This document shows, one piece after another, positions 35,883 to 46,386 of a stretch of DNA of 64,000 nt. Source of the DNA: Chalara sp. BL73. Lineage: Eukaryota > Ascomycota > Leotiomycetes > Helotiales. A model generated the notes under the pieces. That model did no database searches. It was not told where the DNA came from and was given only the letters and a program-made list of their open reading frames with translations. Location: NCBI GenBank assembly GCA_918026815.1, contig CAKJVC010000008.1, positions 372,001-436,000 on the forward strand, read 5' to 3'. Position 1 is the first letter of the stretch, and each line of letters begins with the position of its first letter. The position numbers and the translations under genes are program-made.

Positions 35883-36891
35883 ATGGCCGGCAAGGCCGTA
35901 CAGGACCGTCTTTTCTTAATTGCTTTAGGAGTATCATCATGTCTGATCATTCATTTCATGCGACGCAGGCTCACTGCATATCGTGAAGCATCCATCATCC
36001 CGCCACCTGAAAGCAAGTCTCAGTATATTACTCAAGACGTTGAAGATTCCTTGAAACTCACCACATTGAGCAAACTTCTTGATAGTCCCAACGAAAGTAT
36101 TCGAGACAGTGCAACTCATATCATATATGAACGAGCACTTTACGATGCCACTACGATTGATATTCTCCTACACCATATTGCACAGCCTGATCATGCTACC
36201 AGGGACAAAGGAGTCAGAGCTTTGGACACGATAATTACTCTATGTATGAAGAAGCATATTTCAATGTAGTTTGGCTAAGCTAATTGACACTCTAGCGAAC
36301 GTTGGAATGATGAGCTCTCCCAAGCTTTATATGGCTGTGGTGAAGTCGTTGGAATACTCTGTTACCGACTATGAACATAACAAATTCGATCGCGAGTGGG
36401 ACAATCATTACTTTCGGGACAGTGCTGAAAAGGGATGTCTCTCAATTCTTGAAAAGATGACCGAAAGCCACGGCCCAGATGGTCTCGTCCGAGCACGTTT
36501 CATTGATCGCTGGTTGGTCAAAGAGCCATGGGGCGAAGACGATGCTGAGCGGCAGTCAAACTTTATAACTCTTCTTCAAAGACATTCCTTTCAACTAAAT
36601 ACGATTTGCGAAGCTTTATATTATAGCGACGCTGGACGGAAGCAGTTGGAGAATGCTAGGCTGGTAGTTCCTTTGTCAGAGGATGATATCAACATGGTAA
36701 ATGGTGAGAGCACTGCAGGCGTGATCCTAGATGAAGTGGTGGCGGCCGCTGTAGGGGGTAGCAGCCGACGTAGAGAGCGAGTATCTGGAGCAGGTGAAGA
36801 TTCTCGCAGACGACACCGAGAGGCTATGGTACTGAATGATGGAACAACACCGCTTGGAAGAGATGACATCTTTCAACGAGAAATAACATGA
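35883..36891 (+). CDS. ARM/HEAT-like membrane-anchored protein of unknown function
   Basis: The N-terminus MAGKAVQDRLFLIALGVSSCLIIHFM looks like a single membrane anchor. Helical repeat-like segments follow (LTTLSKLLDSPNESIRDSATHIIYERAL, then PDHATRDKGVRALDTI), and a second block (SSPKLYMAVVKSLEYSV...RCL-like region, WLVKEPWGEDDAERQSNF) ends in an Arg-rich tail with DIFQREIT. The architecture resembles an uncharacterised family common in filamentous ascomycetes (general recollection). The join between the two halves near 36250-36285 is problematic: the first frame ends at 36269 and the second is offset, with no fully convincing intron. It starts 222 bp from NOP14, suggesting a shared bidirectional promoter. 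Confidence 0.75.
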
Positions 36892-37337
36892 ATCGAATTC
36901 AAAAATCTCAGTGCCCTCATCAAGGCATCATTTGAATGCTGCCCGATTGTTGGTAGGTTTACTGCCTACAATCCATACTCTGTATTACAGGTGCTCTAGA
37001 AACGCGGCTAAGTAGCCAATTTATCACTTATAGATAAGTATTATACGTGCCGCAGTATCTTTTTGTTTATTGCGTATTTGGAAATCTCACATATTCAGCC
37101 TTATCAGCCATACTCTCTCCCCAGTCAAGCGTCTCAATTCATCTACTACAAGTGGTATCGAAGCATTAAATCAACAAAACAAGACAGTCGATCGTGATCG
37201 ACTAGCAAAAAGCGCTCAAGAATTCCTCCGCTCAAATCCCGCTCTCTATCTAAGACTGAACGCTGTCTAGTGACTAATTCCCATACACATGCGATATTGG
37301 TACATTCATACAACACACTTCCTTGCTTGAAGGCCCT
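36892..37337. other. Intergenic region, convergent 3' ends
   Basis: Short gap between convergent genes; likely 3' UTRs. Nothing further seen. Confidence 0.6.
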
Positions 37338-37976
37338 TCACTTGTCCTTCCTGCGGAATACCTTCCCCCACCCCCCAAATAGCCAGTCATTGCTATGTCT
37401 ACCAGCATATGTATGCACGTTCACGTTCTTCCTATCAACCTCCATACTTCTTGCCTGTCTAGCGAGGCCCGGCCCAGGGACCGAGTCTTTCTCTACTTCA
37501 TGTGTTCTTGCTGACCGCACTGACTTCTCATTTCGCGTTTCCTCAGCCGAATCAAATGTGGAAACTCTGGCTGGTTTCTCGAGCAGGTCGCTAACCACTT
37601 CGCGGAACGAGTTCCTTCGCCCTCGAGAAGAGCTCTGGTGTGTCGATGGCCGCTGAAGACCTTTGCCATAGCGGGCCCGTGGCCCGATGTCGCGCTGCCC
37701 TGAGGCGTCTGTGACGTCGACTGCTGGCCGGTTGGGAATGAATAACTTCTCGAGCTGGGAGTATGATGATTTTCTGACCGATGATGTGGTCGTGGATGAA
37801 GTATTGGTAGTATCGTTTGTCGAGCTTGTGGGCGAGCGCGAGAAGTTCAACAATGCGTCGCCCGTGAAATCATTCTTGCTATTGAAAGTTGACGTCGACT
37901 CGTTGACCGAGGCGTCGGCGTATAAGTTTCTCTCGAAGCGTCTTCCATACATTGCCTCAGGGTGATCGTTGGTCAT
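37338..37976 (-). CDS. Hypothetical disordered protein, 212 aa
   Basis: A single-exon frame starting MTNDHPEAMYGRRFERNL. It is rich in Ser/Thr/Asn (a TSSTNDTTNTSSTTTSS run) with basic patches (SSSRGRRNSFREVV, LARQARSMEVDRKN) and ends in DWLFGGWGKVFRRKDK. No signal peptide or membrane segment. The RRNSF-type sites look like basophilic kinase targets. I do not recognise a domain. Coding is supported mainly by length and amino-acid coherence. Confidence 0.6.
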   Translation of the reverse strand: MTNDHPEAMYGRRFERNLYADASVNESTSTFNSKNDFTGDALLNFSRSPTSSTNDTTNTSSTTTSSVRKSSYSQLEKLFIPNRPAVDVTDASGQRDIGPRARYGKGLQRPSTHQSSSRGRRNSFREVVSDLLEKPARVSTFDSAEETRNEKSVRSARTHEVEKDSVPGPGLARQARSMEVDRKNVNVHTYAGRHSNDWLFGGWGKVFRRKDK

Positions 37977-38915
37977 GCTAATATTGGAGGTGACTTATAG
38001 TGTCTTCGAAGAGTTGTTTCTAAAAGAATTCTGGAAGGATTGGAAGGAAAGGTGTAGCTTATATCCTTTCGAAATATGACAACGGAACGCGGCATCGTCA
38101 GGCCGGGTACCGGCACGGATATCATGGATCGTCTTGCGTCAAGAACTTGGCGCTAAGTCACAATGCATGCCGTAAGGCTTCGTATTCTTGGCTGGGTGGA
38201 CACCCAGGGATTTTGGCAGCCTGGAAGGACATTACAAAGGAAAAGATAGAACATTTGATTCTGTTTTCAAGTGCAAGATGCAGTGGATGTGTTCGGTGTA
38301 GGTGATAGGATTACATCGGCTCAAGCCTCGAAACAAAGTTCGGCGTGTACAGCCGGCAGAAGCCCCAGATACAATTGGAATAAGGATCCTCGGTACCATG
38401 GGGCCCTGGAGATCTGCTGCCTGCCGAGTTAAGAGTTCAAGCTAATGTATGTGTATGCTATAAATTGACTTTTTTTTAAGGACAACGCGTCTTTGTCTTT
38501 ACGCCACATCCAAGGTATCCCAATTCGGACATATCCGAGAAGTCCAAAGTCCTGAACCGGGGCCACATGACTTGTTGTAATATGATTCTCTTGCAACAGA
38601 AGATTGTCACACCGAAGTCCTTCGTAATGAGGCATGACTATAGTGTTTGGAGCTTTTGATATGTGAAAAAGGCTGTGAGGACTGGCCTTATCAGTACAAT
38701 GTCAGCTGATACTGCTGACGCCTGTACCTTCCTAGATTAGTCGATGGGTGCCTTATTCTTGTATTGCCTCTAGAAGCTGGCCAACGAAGAGCTTTCTATT
38801 ATCGAATTCTGTTCTAGCTCTGGTTGAAAGGTAACCAAATCTTCAATTCAGCATAACCCGAAAGACATGCAAAGGCCCTGAACTGTAATATAATCTCGGG
38901 CATACTGTAGAAAAA
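37977..38915. other. Divergent intergenic region
   Basis: Upstream of both the hypothetical gene (minus) and the HET gene (plus). No supported gene or RNA. Confidence 0.55.
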
Positions 38916-41219
38916 ATGTCACTTTGCAAACTTTGCTTGTCAGTACCATTTGGATCTCTACCTTCAATACAGGATTACGAGACTTGGGGTCAAGTAGGCC
39001 AGAAGTATCTCCATGCGTTTGTGCTCTCACCTGACAATGTTGAGAAGACAATCACCACTGGAATACTACACCAACCTAACTTAGAGAGCCTCAAAAATTC
39101 TGCAAAAGGTTGCAAACTGTGTCGACTTATTCTTAAGGATGTTGAAAGTGTTATAGCACAGATTGAAGCGTGCACCGCGTCAAGCCATAAAGAAAAGACA
39201 AATCCGTGGCTGTATACCCTGCGGTTTCGATTTTCACTCGTACAAAAAGGGCAGGAAGATGATGGGTTCTGGGTGTTATCTTCGACAAACAGCCTAGATA
39301 CATTTCAGTTGGTCGCCGCTTTTCGATTTTGTGCGAGTGATGGTATGTATCAAAATGTTGGTCTTAGACATCCGCAATAATTAAATTTACATTTTAGATA
39401 CTCAACTTTTCCCAGCTCTCAAAGGCCGACAAATAGAACCAGATCCTCAAGGTGCGATATCCATGGAAAGAGCATTGAAATGGGCGAAAGAGTGTGATGA
39501 GTGCCATCAAGATTGCCAACAAGACCGTCAGCCGCTTCCATTTCGCGTTCTAGAGATAGGAGATGAAAGGATTAGACTAAAGGAGACCAATGGTGAATTA
39601 GGATCATATATTACGCTTAGCCACTGTTGGGGGTCTTCGAAACAGCTCACGACCACGCGCTCCACGTTGGCTGCTCGAATATCAGGCATTACCTTCGAGG
39701 AACTTCCAAAGACATTCCAAGACGCAGTACTCCTTTCACGAATACTAAAAATTTCTTATCTTTGGATCGATAGCCTTTGTATTTGCCAGGACGACGAAGA
39801 AGACTGGGAAAGGGAGTCGGCAAAGATGGCGACGGTGTACGCCAGTTCATATCTGACTATTGCAGCCATCGCAGCCACGAATAGTGCGGATGGATTATTT
39901 GCACTGCGAATTCCGCCACAATTTGTCGAGATTAAATACACATTTGCAAATGTGACAATTGGACGAGCGCTGGCTTTTGCGGTTCCTATCTGGAGAGAAG
40001 TAAATCCTCAAAAATACACACATTTGTCCCACGAGCCCTTGAGCTCCAGAGCTTGGGCATTGCAGGAGAGAGCATTGGCACGTCGGACGTTGCACTATGG
40101 AAATAATCAGATGTATTTTGAATGCAGCACCAAGTTTGAAGCCGAAGACGGTTTTCGATTCACGGGGCATTACTATCCGGTTCTCAGGAGGTTTCGAAAG
40201 GAAATCAATGATGAATCGAACCGAACCATGATGAATTACTGGCAAGATCTGATAAGGGCGTATAGTTCTCGTAAGCTAACAAAAGCTTCCGATAAGCTCC
40301 CGGCAATTTCAGGGCTTGCTGAACTGATGCAAGAGGCTTTTGTTAATCAAGAATATCTTGCTGGCCTGTGGTCTGGATCTCTAGTTGAGCAACTTTGTTG
40401 GTTCACTGACGAAAACACACTCCGCATACCAGAATTACGCGCTCCGTCGTGGTCCTGGGCATCGTGCGATGGAAAAATAACCCATTTTAGTCTAAAAAAT
40501 GATTGCCCGGCCATCGCAGAGATCATTGACCATCAGGTGAAGCCCAAAGGTGCAAGTAGATATGGGCAAGTCATCAGTGGATGGATCAAAATCAAGGCTC
40601 CATTGATTCCACTATACTTCAGCGAAGAAAACGATCCATATAGGCGAGACGGTAAGGAGATTTGCATGTTAAAGCCTGCCTTAGGCGCAAAATGCCCCTT
40701 TATGGTTCCTACAGACCACAGGAATGTAGAATTTCCTATATATATCGTTCATTTAACTCAGGCTTACGAATGGCGGCACCATATATGCCAAAAGCTCTGA
40801 ATGTTTAGAATAGGCTACGGCTTGCATCTATTTTGGCTGAAAACAGTAACATCATTGCAGTATGTTTTGCTAATCAGCCATTCGCTCTAGACACTCGTCC
40901 ATTATTGAAAACAGACAATGGCCTTTGTAAAAACACTCCCTTGTTTGATGGCTTGTGCCGTTATAGAATGTCCTTGGCGATGGAAGAACTCAAAAAACTT
41001 TTTATCAGATCCTACATTGGCCTAGAAATATTTGCACTTGTTGTAGGCGTAATCGATAACCACGACGATAAGATAAACTATCTGTCCTTGATCGTTACGC
41101 CTGTCGAGAAACCATATACAATGAAAAGACTAGGCATCATTACAGCGAGTGGAAGTATTTTGGGAGGGCAGACGATGCTTGAGTCTCCAGCAGAGCGACT
41201 AGTCGTCACGCTTGTGTAG
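38916..41219 (+). CDS. HET-domain protein (heterokaryon incompatibility type)
   Basis: Exon 1 (38916-39342) starts MSLCKLCLSVPFGSLPS and holds a Cys-rich lead (CKLCRLILKDVE). Exon 2 begins at 39398 and carries the HET domain. Its three conserved blocks are YITLSHCWG, the LPKTFQDAV...YLWIDSLCICQDD region, and WERESAKMATVYASSYLTIAA; SSRAWALQERALARRTLHY follows. The C-terminal frame 40800-41219 (LASILAENSNIIAV...) belongs to the same protein. A small phase-0 intron, roughly 40720-40808, is needed, but its donor is weak. HET proteins trigger programmed cell death on non-self contact and commonly serve as fungal immune receptors. This one neighbours the UstYa genes. Confidence 0.88.
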
Positions 41220-41374
41220 TGTGCTGATGGTATGCCTTACAGTACCCACAAGAGACAGGCAGGAACGGTAGGAATTAGAGACTATAGACGAGAGTTTAGC
41301 GTTATAAAAATGAAGTAAACAATGAACAAGGCGTACATTCTCTCCACGTGTGGGGTTTGCTTCGTTGAATTAGG

Positions 41375-42610
41375 CTAAGGCCCTACTATACTCTGGATAT
41401 CATCAACTCTCCGCTCCTCGATCCATGATATTGCTTCCTCTCTGTTCCGACACATGTGAGGCTGGCCTTGGCCGGTGGTGCCCAGCTCTGATGGTTGCCC
41501 TTCGAGCGTCATGTCTGCCATGCATAACAGCTGAAGTCGCAGGTACTCGAAGCACTGGAATTTATAGTTAGTAAGGCAATTATGAATACAGCGACTGATT
41601 TGTAAACCCGTTTTGCATCTTGACATTGATAGGAATGGCCTCGGTGAATGCCATCTCAAACTTCTGATTGAAGAGAGTTTTCGGCGCGGTATCAACAGGT
41701 GACAGGGATAGACCAACACTTACATGTTCGGCATGCGCATCATTCCGTTCTCCATCAAATCCAAACTTCTGGCTCACGACTAACTGATGGTATGTATCAA
41801 CGCTATAGTATAACTATATAACATAAATCAGCCTTTGGGGCGACATGTGAACTTAAAATGGCTTACACAATGCAATGCGTGTGTCCAAGCTGCCTCATAT
41901 ATTGGCCCGCCTCGAACTGGATCATCTTCGATTGGGCGGCCTAGCAATGGGTAATTTTTATGCTCTGGAATAGCGACGCTACCGCTTCCAACTACAGGAT
42001 GTTAGAATTGGGCCCCTGCATGGGTTGAAAACTGGCTTACGAGGCATTCTAAGAACGTCTTGTCAGCATATGTTAATCATAACAGTTAATTTCCAAATAG
42101 TCCGTCGAAGAAGTTTCCCACGAGGCAAGAATACATACAACATGTCCCAATTCTTGCGAACCTCCATTCTATTCGCATCCGAACTCATGTTTGGGACGAA
42201 CTTGTCGCTCTCTGGCGTAAGAAGTGTATACCGATGCGAAGCTACCCCCTGATTCAATTTCCGCTCCAAATAACCCGCGCTCTCGTCTACTCACTGGGGA
42301 TATAGAGCCCATTCACATCGCCGCCAGTCTCGGTTTCGCCCTGCGTCCAGTCCACCCTCGTCATCTTGGCGCCATTTCGGAGCAGCTGCAGCACGATGAT
42401 ACTCTGCATCGTTATGATCGCAGACCACCTCAACCATACCAATGCCTCTGACCTCGCCCTTCTCCGCCTGCTCTGGCGTTTTGCATCTCCGTTTGACTTG
42501 AGAAACCCAGTTGACGTTAATGTGGTGTCGGAATCGTTCTCAAGATCTATATCAAGAATCACGTCGTCCTTCTCCAACGAAGCGTACTTGCTCTGTTTCG
42601 AGCCTGCCAT
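41375..42610 (-). CDS. UstYa-family (DUF3328) oxidase-like protein A
   Basis: Six exons (42610-42295, 42241-42139, 42048-42041, 41991-41867, 41813-41724, 41554-41375) join in phase to 273 aa. The N-terminus is cytosolic and basic (RQSRRRRARSEALVWLRW), followed by one membrane segment (SAIITMQSIIVLQLL) and a lumenal domain. Family motifs are VPNMSSDANRMEV, LMPLGSGSVAIPEHKNYPLLG, THALHCLYYSVDTYHQLV and the second His-rich motif HAEHCFEYLRLQLLC. UstYa proteins are copper- or metal-dependent oxidases or cyclases that modify ribosomal peptides (ustiloxin, phomopsin, asperipin), and some act in other pathways. Exon 3 is an 8-nt microexon. The neighbouring gene B is of the same family. Confidence 0.92.
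42041..42048 (-). other. 8-nt microexon in UstYa-family gene A
   Basis: AATGCCTC is flanked by CTTAG and GTAAGC on the minus strand. It supplies the end of Leu, Met, Pro and one base of the next Leu. Only with it does the protein read through the family-conserved W-D-M-L-M-P-L-G junction in frame. Confidence 0.8.
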
Positions 42611-43212
42611 AGTGATAATATTAAATTAAAGAAGCCCGCTCTCAAGAATGAACAAAAGATGGTGCAACCAGTGCTGTGGAGAAAGAAAAGGAAAGAAATA
42701 TCGACGATGGGAAGCTGATGAAGGTTGGGAGTGAAGATGAAAAGACGGCAAAAATTAAGAAAGCTTCACCCAAAGCGATCCGCGTGGATCTGAACCTCCA
42801 TATGAAGCTATGACCATCCACTAGCTCTGTGGCTGGGTTACAAAAATGTTTCATGATGTTCACGATGCCAAGTATATCACATCATGAGCCGTTGAGCGAC
42901 AAGGAAGGTCAACGCGGCGCCAAGGATCGTGAGACGCCATTTCCGTTCTGTGGGGAAGTGCTGAGACCAACATGATTTTCCTCGGCGCTGAAACGCATTT
43001 ATGGTGCCGTGTAGCCGGCTCTTGAAATGAACTGGCGATGCCATGTTAATGCCGCAGCTGCTCGTAAGAGGTGGTGGAAGATTCGAATTCTACCTAGTAA
43101 GGGCCAGACACTGAAATCACATTTCACAGGAGAATCAAAAGGGACAACAATGGTTGGTTCAGGACTCGAAATCTATTATTGGGTATATCTACTGGAAACA
43201 TTGACGGTGCAT

Positions 43213-44196
43213 TTATCTTGATGTCTCTATAGGATGAATATCAGGCCTCTCCATATTTCCAACTGAGTTCTCAATCGCCCACTCTCTCACGGCATCAAAG
43301 TTCCGGCACACGTGCCATTCGGTATCGAGCTCAGGCCATGGTAATGGGTCTCCGTCCATCATGTAGAAGGTGAATAAACCAACATCTGCGTTGCACTGAA
43401 TGCTCTTGCGTAATATCTCAAGGCAGTGGTCTATAGTTTGTTAGCTATCATCTCCAAACCTTGCGTGGATGGCTTACCGATATGCATGGTGAGGGCTTCC
43501 TCGCCGTCTTCAAACTCCCCACCAAGGTCCTGATACCAGGACCGATATGCCACCTGGCGGAGGACGTTGACACAATGTAATTGATGGAAGACTTCGAGGC
43601 CGACACGGTACCCCTCGACGCCGGTCTTTGGATGTTTTACTTTTAATGATGATTCTGGCATATCGAGGACCTGGCGCTCTTCGTCTGTGATCATTTGATC
43701 CCCAACTTGTATCTGTTAGAAGGAACCCAAGACCTAGGGTTTGATGAACGTACCCTCGTAGGTTATAGCGGCCCATGCCTTGTCAACCTCTGGTCCATAT
43801 CCCACGTATGGAGAGCCTTCTCCCATCGTATCGTTAAACTGTATCCTCTCATACTTGATTGCTTCCGCAGCGGGCGCTTTTCTTATCGTTAGTTTGGAAG
43901 TAGTGGTTCAGATAGGCTTACTTACAGTATGCTGAAAACTTCTTCACATAGGTTAAAGTCGACGCTCTGTTGTAAAAGGACGCAACGAACATGATGAAAG
44001 AGAATGTGAGAAGAATTAAATGAACCAGCCAAAGCCATCGTTCACTCGGTGAGAATCGTGGTGCTGCACGATCTTGTTCGTGGTCTAACAAGGTAGATGT
44101 TAAGCTCTCTGATTCTGATGGGCGTCTTGGTTTGATATCGTGAAACTTCTCCAAATCCTTCTCTGAATCCCCAATCTGTTGATATTTCGAGCCCAT
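43213..44196 (-). CDS. UstYa-family (DUF3328) oxidase-like protein B
   Basis: Four exons (44196-43926, 43876-43754, 43705-43478, 43430-43213) give 279 aa. Layout matches the family: N-terminal MGSKYQQIGDSEKD, one membrane segment (WLWLVHLILLTFSFIMFVA), then YVGYGPEVDKAWAA, VGDQMITDEERQVLD, the first signature FHQLHCVNVLRQ and the second HIDHCLEILRKSIQC, ending with TFYMMDGDPLPWPELDTEWHVCRN. These HQLHC / HxxHC pairs are the likely metal-binding sites. It lies 0.6 kb upstream of gene A on the same strand and is divergent from the repeat precursor gene 1.2 kb away. Paired UstYa/UstYb genes are usual in dikaritin loci, so joint action is a reasonable inference but not shown. Confidence 0.92.
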
Positions 44197-45412
44197 GATT
44201 ATTATAAAGCTTCCTTCAAGGAAGTGCAAATGAACACAGAAAATGAGGACAATTAGAACGAGAAATCAACAAAGTCTAGTTGCTTTGGCCGGCAGCAGCA
44301 ATGAGTAAGAAGGAAGGAGAATGGGAGGGAGATGGAAAGAAAATCGTGAGAGGCGCTCAACACATCCCTAGGACAGAGCAGACTGTACAGTAGGACTGTG
44401 GAAATGAGGTTGGAGAACGAGATCACCCATCTCTCACATGGCCTTAGACTCAAAACGACATTATTTGCCGGTCATTCGATATTCCAGCGATGGTAGTGGC
44501 GCGTGTTCGAAACCAAGGTGCCACAGATTATGAAGCCCCGTGCGAAGGGGTGGCTATGGTGGTCGGAGTACATGTTTCAACCATTGAGCAATACCCTTGT
44601 GCAGCTCCTTAACCGAGCCAAGGAAAATCTGCCATCGCCCAGCAAGCTTGGTATCACGTGTGCAGATCTCGGCTCCAAAGTTTGAACTTCTTCGTCCTCC
44701 TCGAAATGGCCTTTGCCGTTTGGGGAACGGCCGGCCGTAGGCTATTCTTTCAATGTTTTGTGTTGGTTCAGAAGCTCCCCTCCCCTGGTCATGGCCCACC
44801 TCAACCTACCAGAGTCGTACCCCTGGGTTAAGCGAGGACACCAAGTGACTCGCAAATTGCATGTCTGATATGCATTTGTCTGAAGCTTGTGTTTGAGGTG
44901 CCAAGAATATCACTAAAATCTCCATTGCAAAGGCCGATTGATTGGTCTTTCCCCTGCTGTTCCCCAGATCTAGGCGGGCTGGTGTTTGACTAGCTAAAGA
45001 ATCCACGGCTGGGCCATCGTGAAGGCTAAAGGCTACCCTTCTGGTTAACAGCAGCCGCGCGGAGCTGGAGGTGCAACTGTTATGGCACTGTTAATCATTT
45101 GTCTCGCATCTGGCATTGCGGGTTTTGGATGACAGCAATGGGAGCCCTGGCCATCAAGCCGCCCTGATGGAGATACTCCTGACGTTTGGTTCGTTCGTCT
45201 GAATTTGCAGCTCTCCCTTTGACTCCGTGGTCAGAGAAATGGACTGATCTATAAAACCACTCAAATTCCCTCATGAGTTGATTTCATTCTCATCCCATTC
45301 CACCTTCGTCACATTCTCCACCCGGTCCATTCACCCCCTCCTCTTTGACAGAGTCTAATTCCATTCGCCTACTGCCGGCCAGTCGTTATATATATTCACA
45401 CATTCCTTCAAG
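44197..45412. other. Shared upstream region of UstYa B and the repeat precursor
   Basis: A 1.2-kb divergent intergenic region. It holds only short, incoherent open frames. Close to the plus-strand gene lies a TATA box and a long C/T-rich leader. It is the natural place to look for a common regulator site; I could not identify one by eye. Confidence 0.55.
45250..45256 (+). promoter_or_regulatory. TATA box of the repeat-precursor gene
   Basis: TATAAAA lies 163 bp before the ATG and is followed by a strongly pyrimidine-rich leader (45260-45350). This combination is typical of highly expressed fungal genes. Confidence 0.6.
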
Positions 45413-46223
45413 ATGCTTACTATTTCGATCGCCCAGCTGTTTGCTCTTGGTCTCTTGGCCACTGGTCCTCTCGCGTTGGCCAATCCCATTTCTTTGGCAT
45501 CAGACCTGTCGGCTAGACATGAGGTAGAGCTACATCTCTCAGCAAGACCACAGAATACTAACACCAGCTCAGGCATCCACATCATCTCCCCTCCTCGATG
45601 TAGCCCTTGAGGCTAGGCATCATACCGCCAAGCAGATTGCTGCTAAGAAGGCCAAAGCCAATGCTCGTGACCTTGAAGACATTGAAGCGCGGGAACCACA
45701 CCACACGGCTAAGCAGATAGCTGCTAAGAAGGCCAAGGCAAATGCTCGTGACATCGAGGTGATTGAGGCTCGTGAGCCTCATCATACAGCGAAGCAAATC
45801 GCGGCAAAGAAGGCAAAGGCCAACGGTGCCCGCGACGTCGAAGCCATCGAAGCGCGGGAGCCACATCATACAGCAAAGCAGATCGCCGCTAAGAAAGCAA
45901 AGGCCAACGCCCGCGATCTCGATATTGAGACTAGAGAACCACACCACACTGCGAAACAAATCGCAGCAAAAAAAGCCAAAGCAAATGCCCGTGACGCAGA
46001 GCTCGAGACTCGCGAGCCGCACCACACTGCCAAACAGATCGCAGCGAAGAAGGCCAAGGCCAACGCTCGCGACCTCAATGTCGAGACCAGAGAGCCTCAC
46101 CACACCGCCAAGCAAATCGCCGCCAAAAAGGCGAAGGCTAACGCCCGCGATGTCGAAGCTATCGAGGCTAGGCACCACACGGCTAAGCAGATCGCAGCCA
46201 AGAAAGCAAAGGCAGGAAACTAG
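45413..46223 (+). CDS. Secreted octarepeat protein, candidate RiPP-type precursor
   Basis: Two exons (45413-45523, 45573-46223; branch point ACTAAC) encode 253 aa. Residues 1-23 are a clear signal peptide (MLTISIAQLFALGLLATGPL...ALA). After a 30-residue leader come eight copies of HHTAKQIAAKKAKA, spaced 25-28 residues. Between copies lies NARD, a variable acidic 5-6-residue segment (LEDIEA, IEVIEA, VEAIEA, LDIET, AELET, LNVET, VEAIEA) and REP; the first and last copies lack EP. The mature part has no Cys, Trp, Tyr, Phe or Met, and no KR/RR pair, but each copy has KK. The layout recalls UstA/GigA precursors, whose neighbours are also UstYa proteins. An alternative is a structural or cell-wall repeat protein. 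Function is inferred from context. Confidence 0.85.
45618..46220 (+). repeat. Eight coding tandem repeats, 75-84 bp
   Basis: Copies begin at 45618, 45699, 45780, 45864, 45942, 46020, 46098 and 46173. The protein block is identical in all eight (HHTAKQIAAKKAKA), while the DNA differs at many third positions (AAG/AAA, GCT/GCC/GCA/GCG, CAT/CAC, CAG/CAA). That is selection on the peptide, not recent duplication. Confidence 0.95.
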
Positions 46224-46386
46224 AGCAGCTGGGCAGGCGGGAAGCTGAGCCCAGGCATCTTGACCGTTCAATGTATCATATCTTTAGATAATCCAATGGA
46301 GCTTCGGATGGAGCCTATCCCTACGTCTTCATTTCCTTTGGTTCACTTCCGTGATATCGTTCCTGTGTGACGCCGCAACCGCAGAA

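Noticed and set aside
40725..40800. HET protein C-terminus ending at the TGA at 40798-40800
   Set aside because: A clearly coding frame continues at 40800-41219 with related content, so an intron across this point is more likely than a true stop.
43510..43776. Alternative frame in UstYa gene B beginning MGRYNLRGYV
   Set aside because: Reading it would lose the FHQLHC motif. The splice acceptor at ACAAG|TTGGGG restores the family frame.
45763..46248. Alternative plus-strand frame across the octarepeat
   Set aside because: A shifted frame of the repeats without signal peptide. Synonymous changes in the main frame become replacements here.
45582..46271. 229-codon open frame antisense to the repeat precursor, Cys/Leu-rich
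   Set aside because: It is the mirror of the repeated coding blocks; each unit simply reads open on the opposite strand. The sense frame has a signal peptide, intron and third-position variation consistent with selection.
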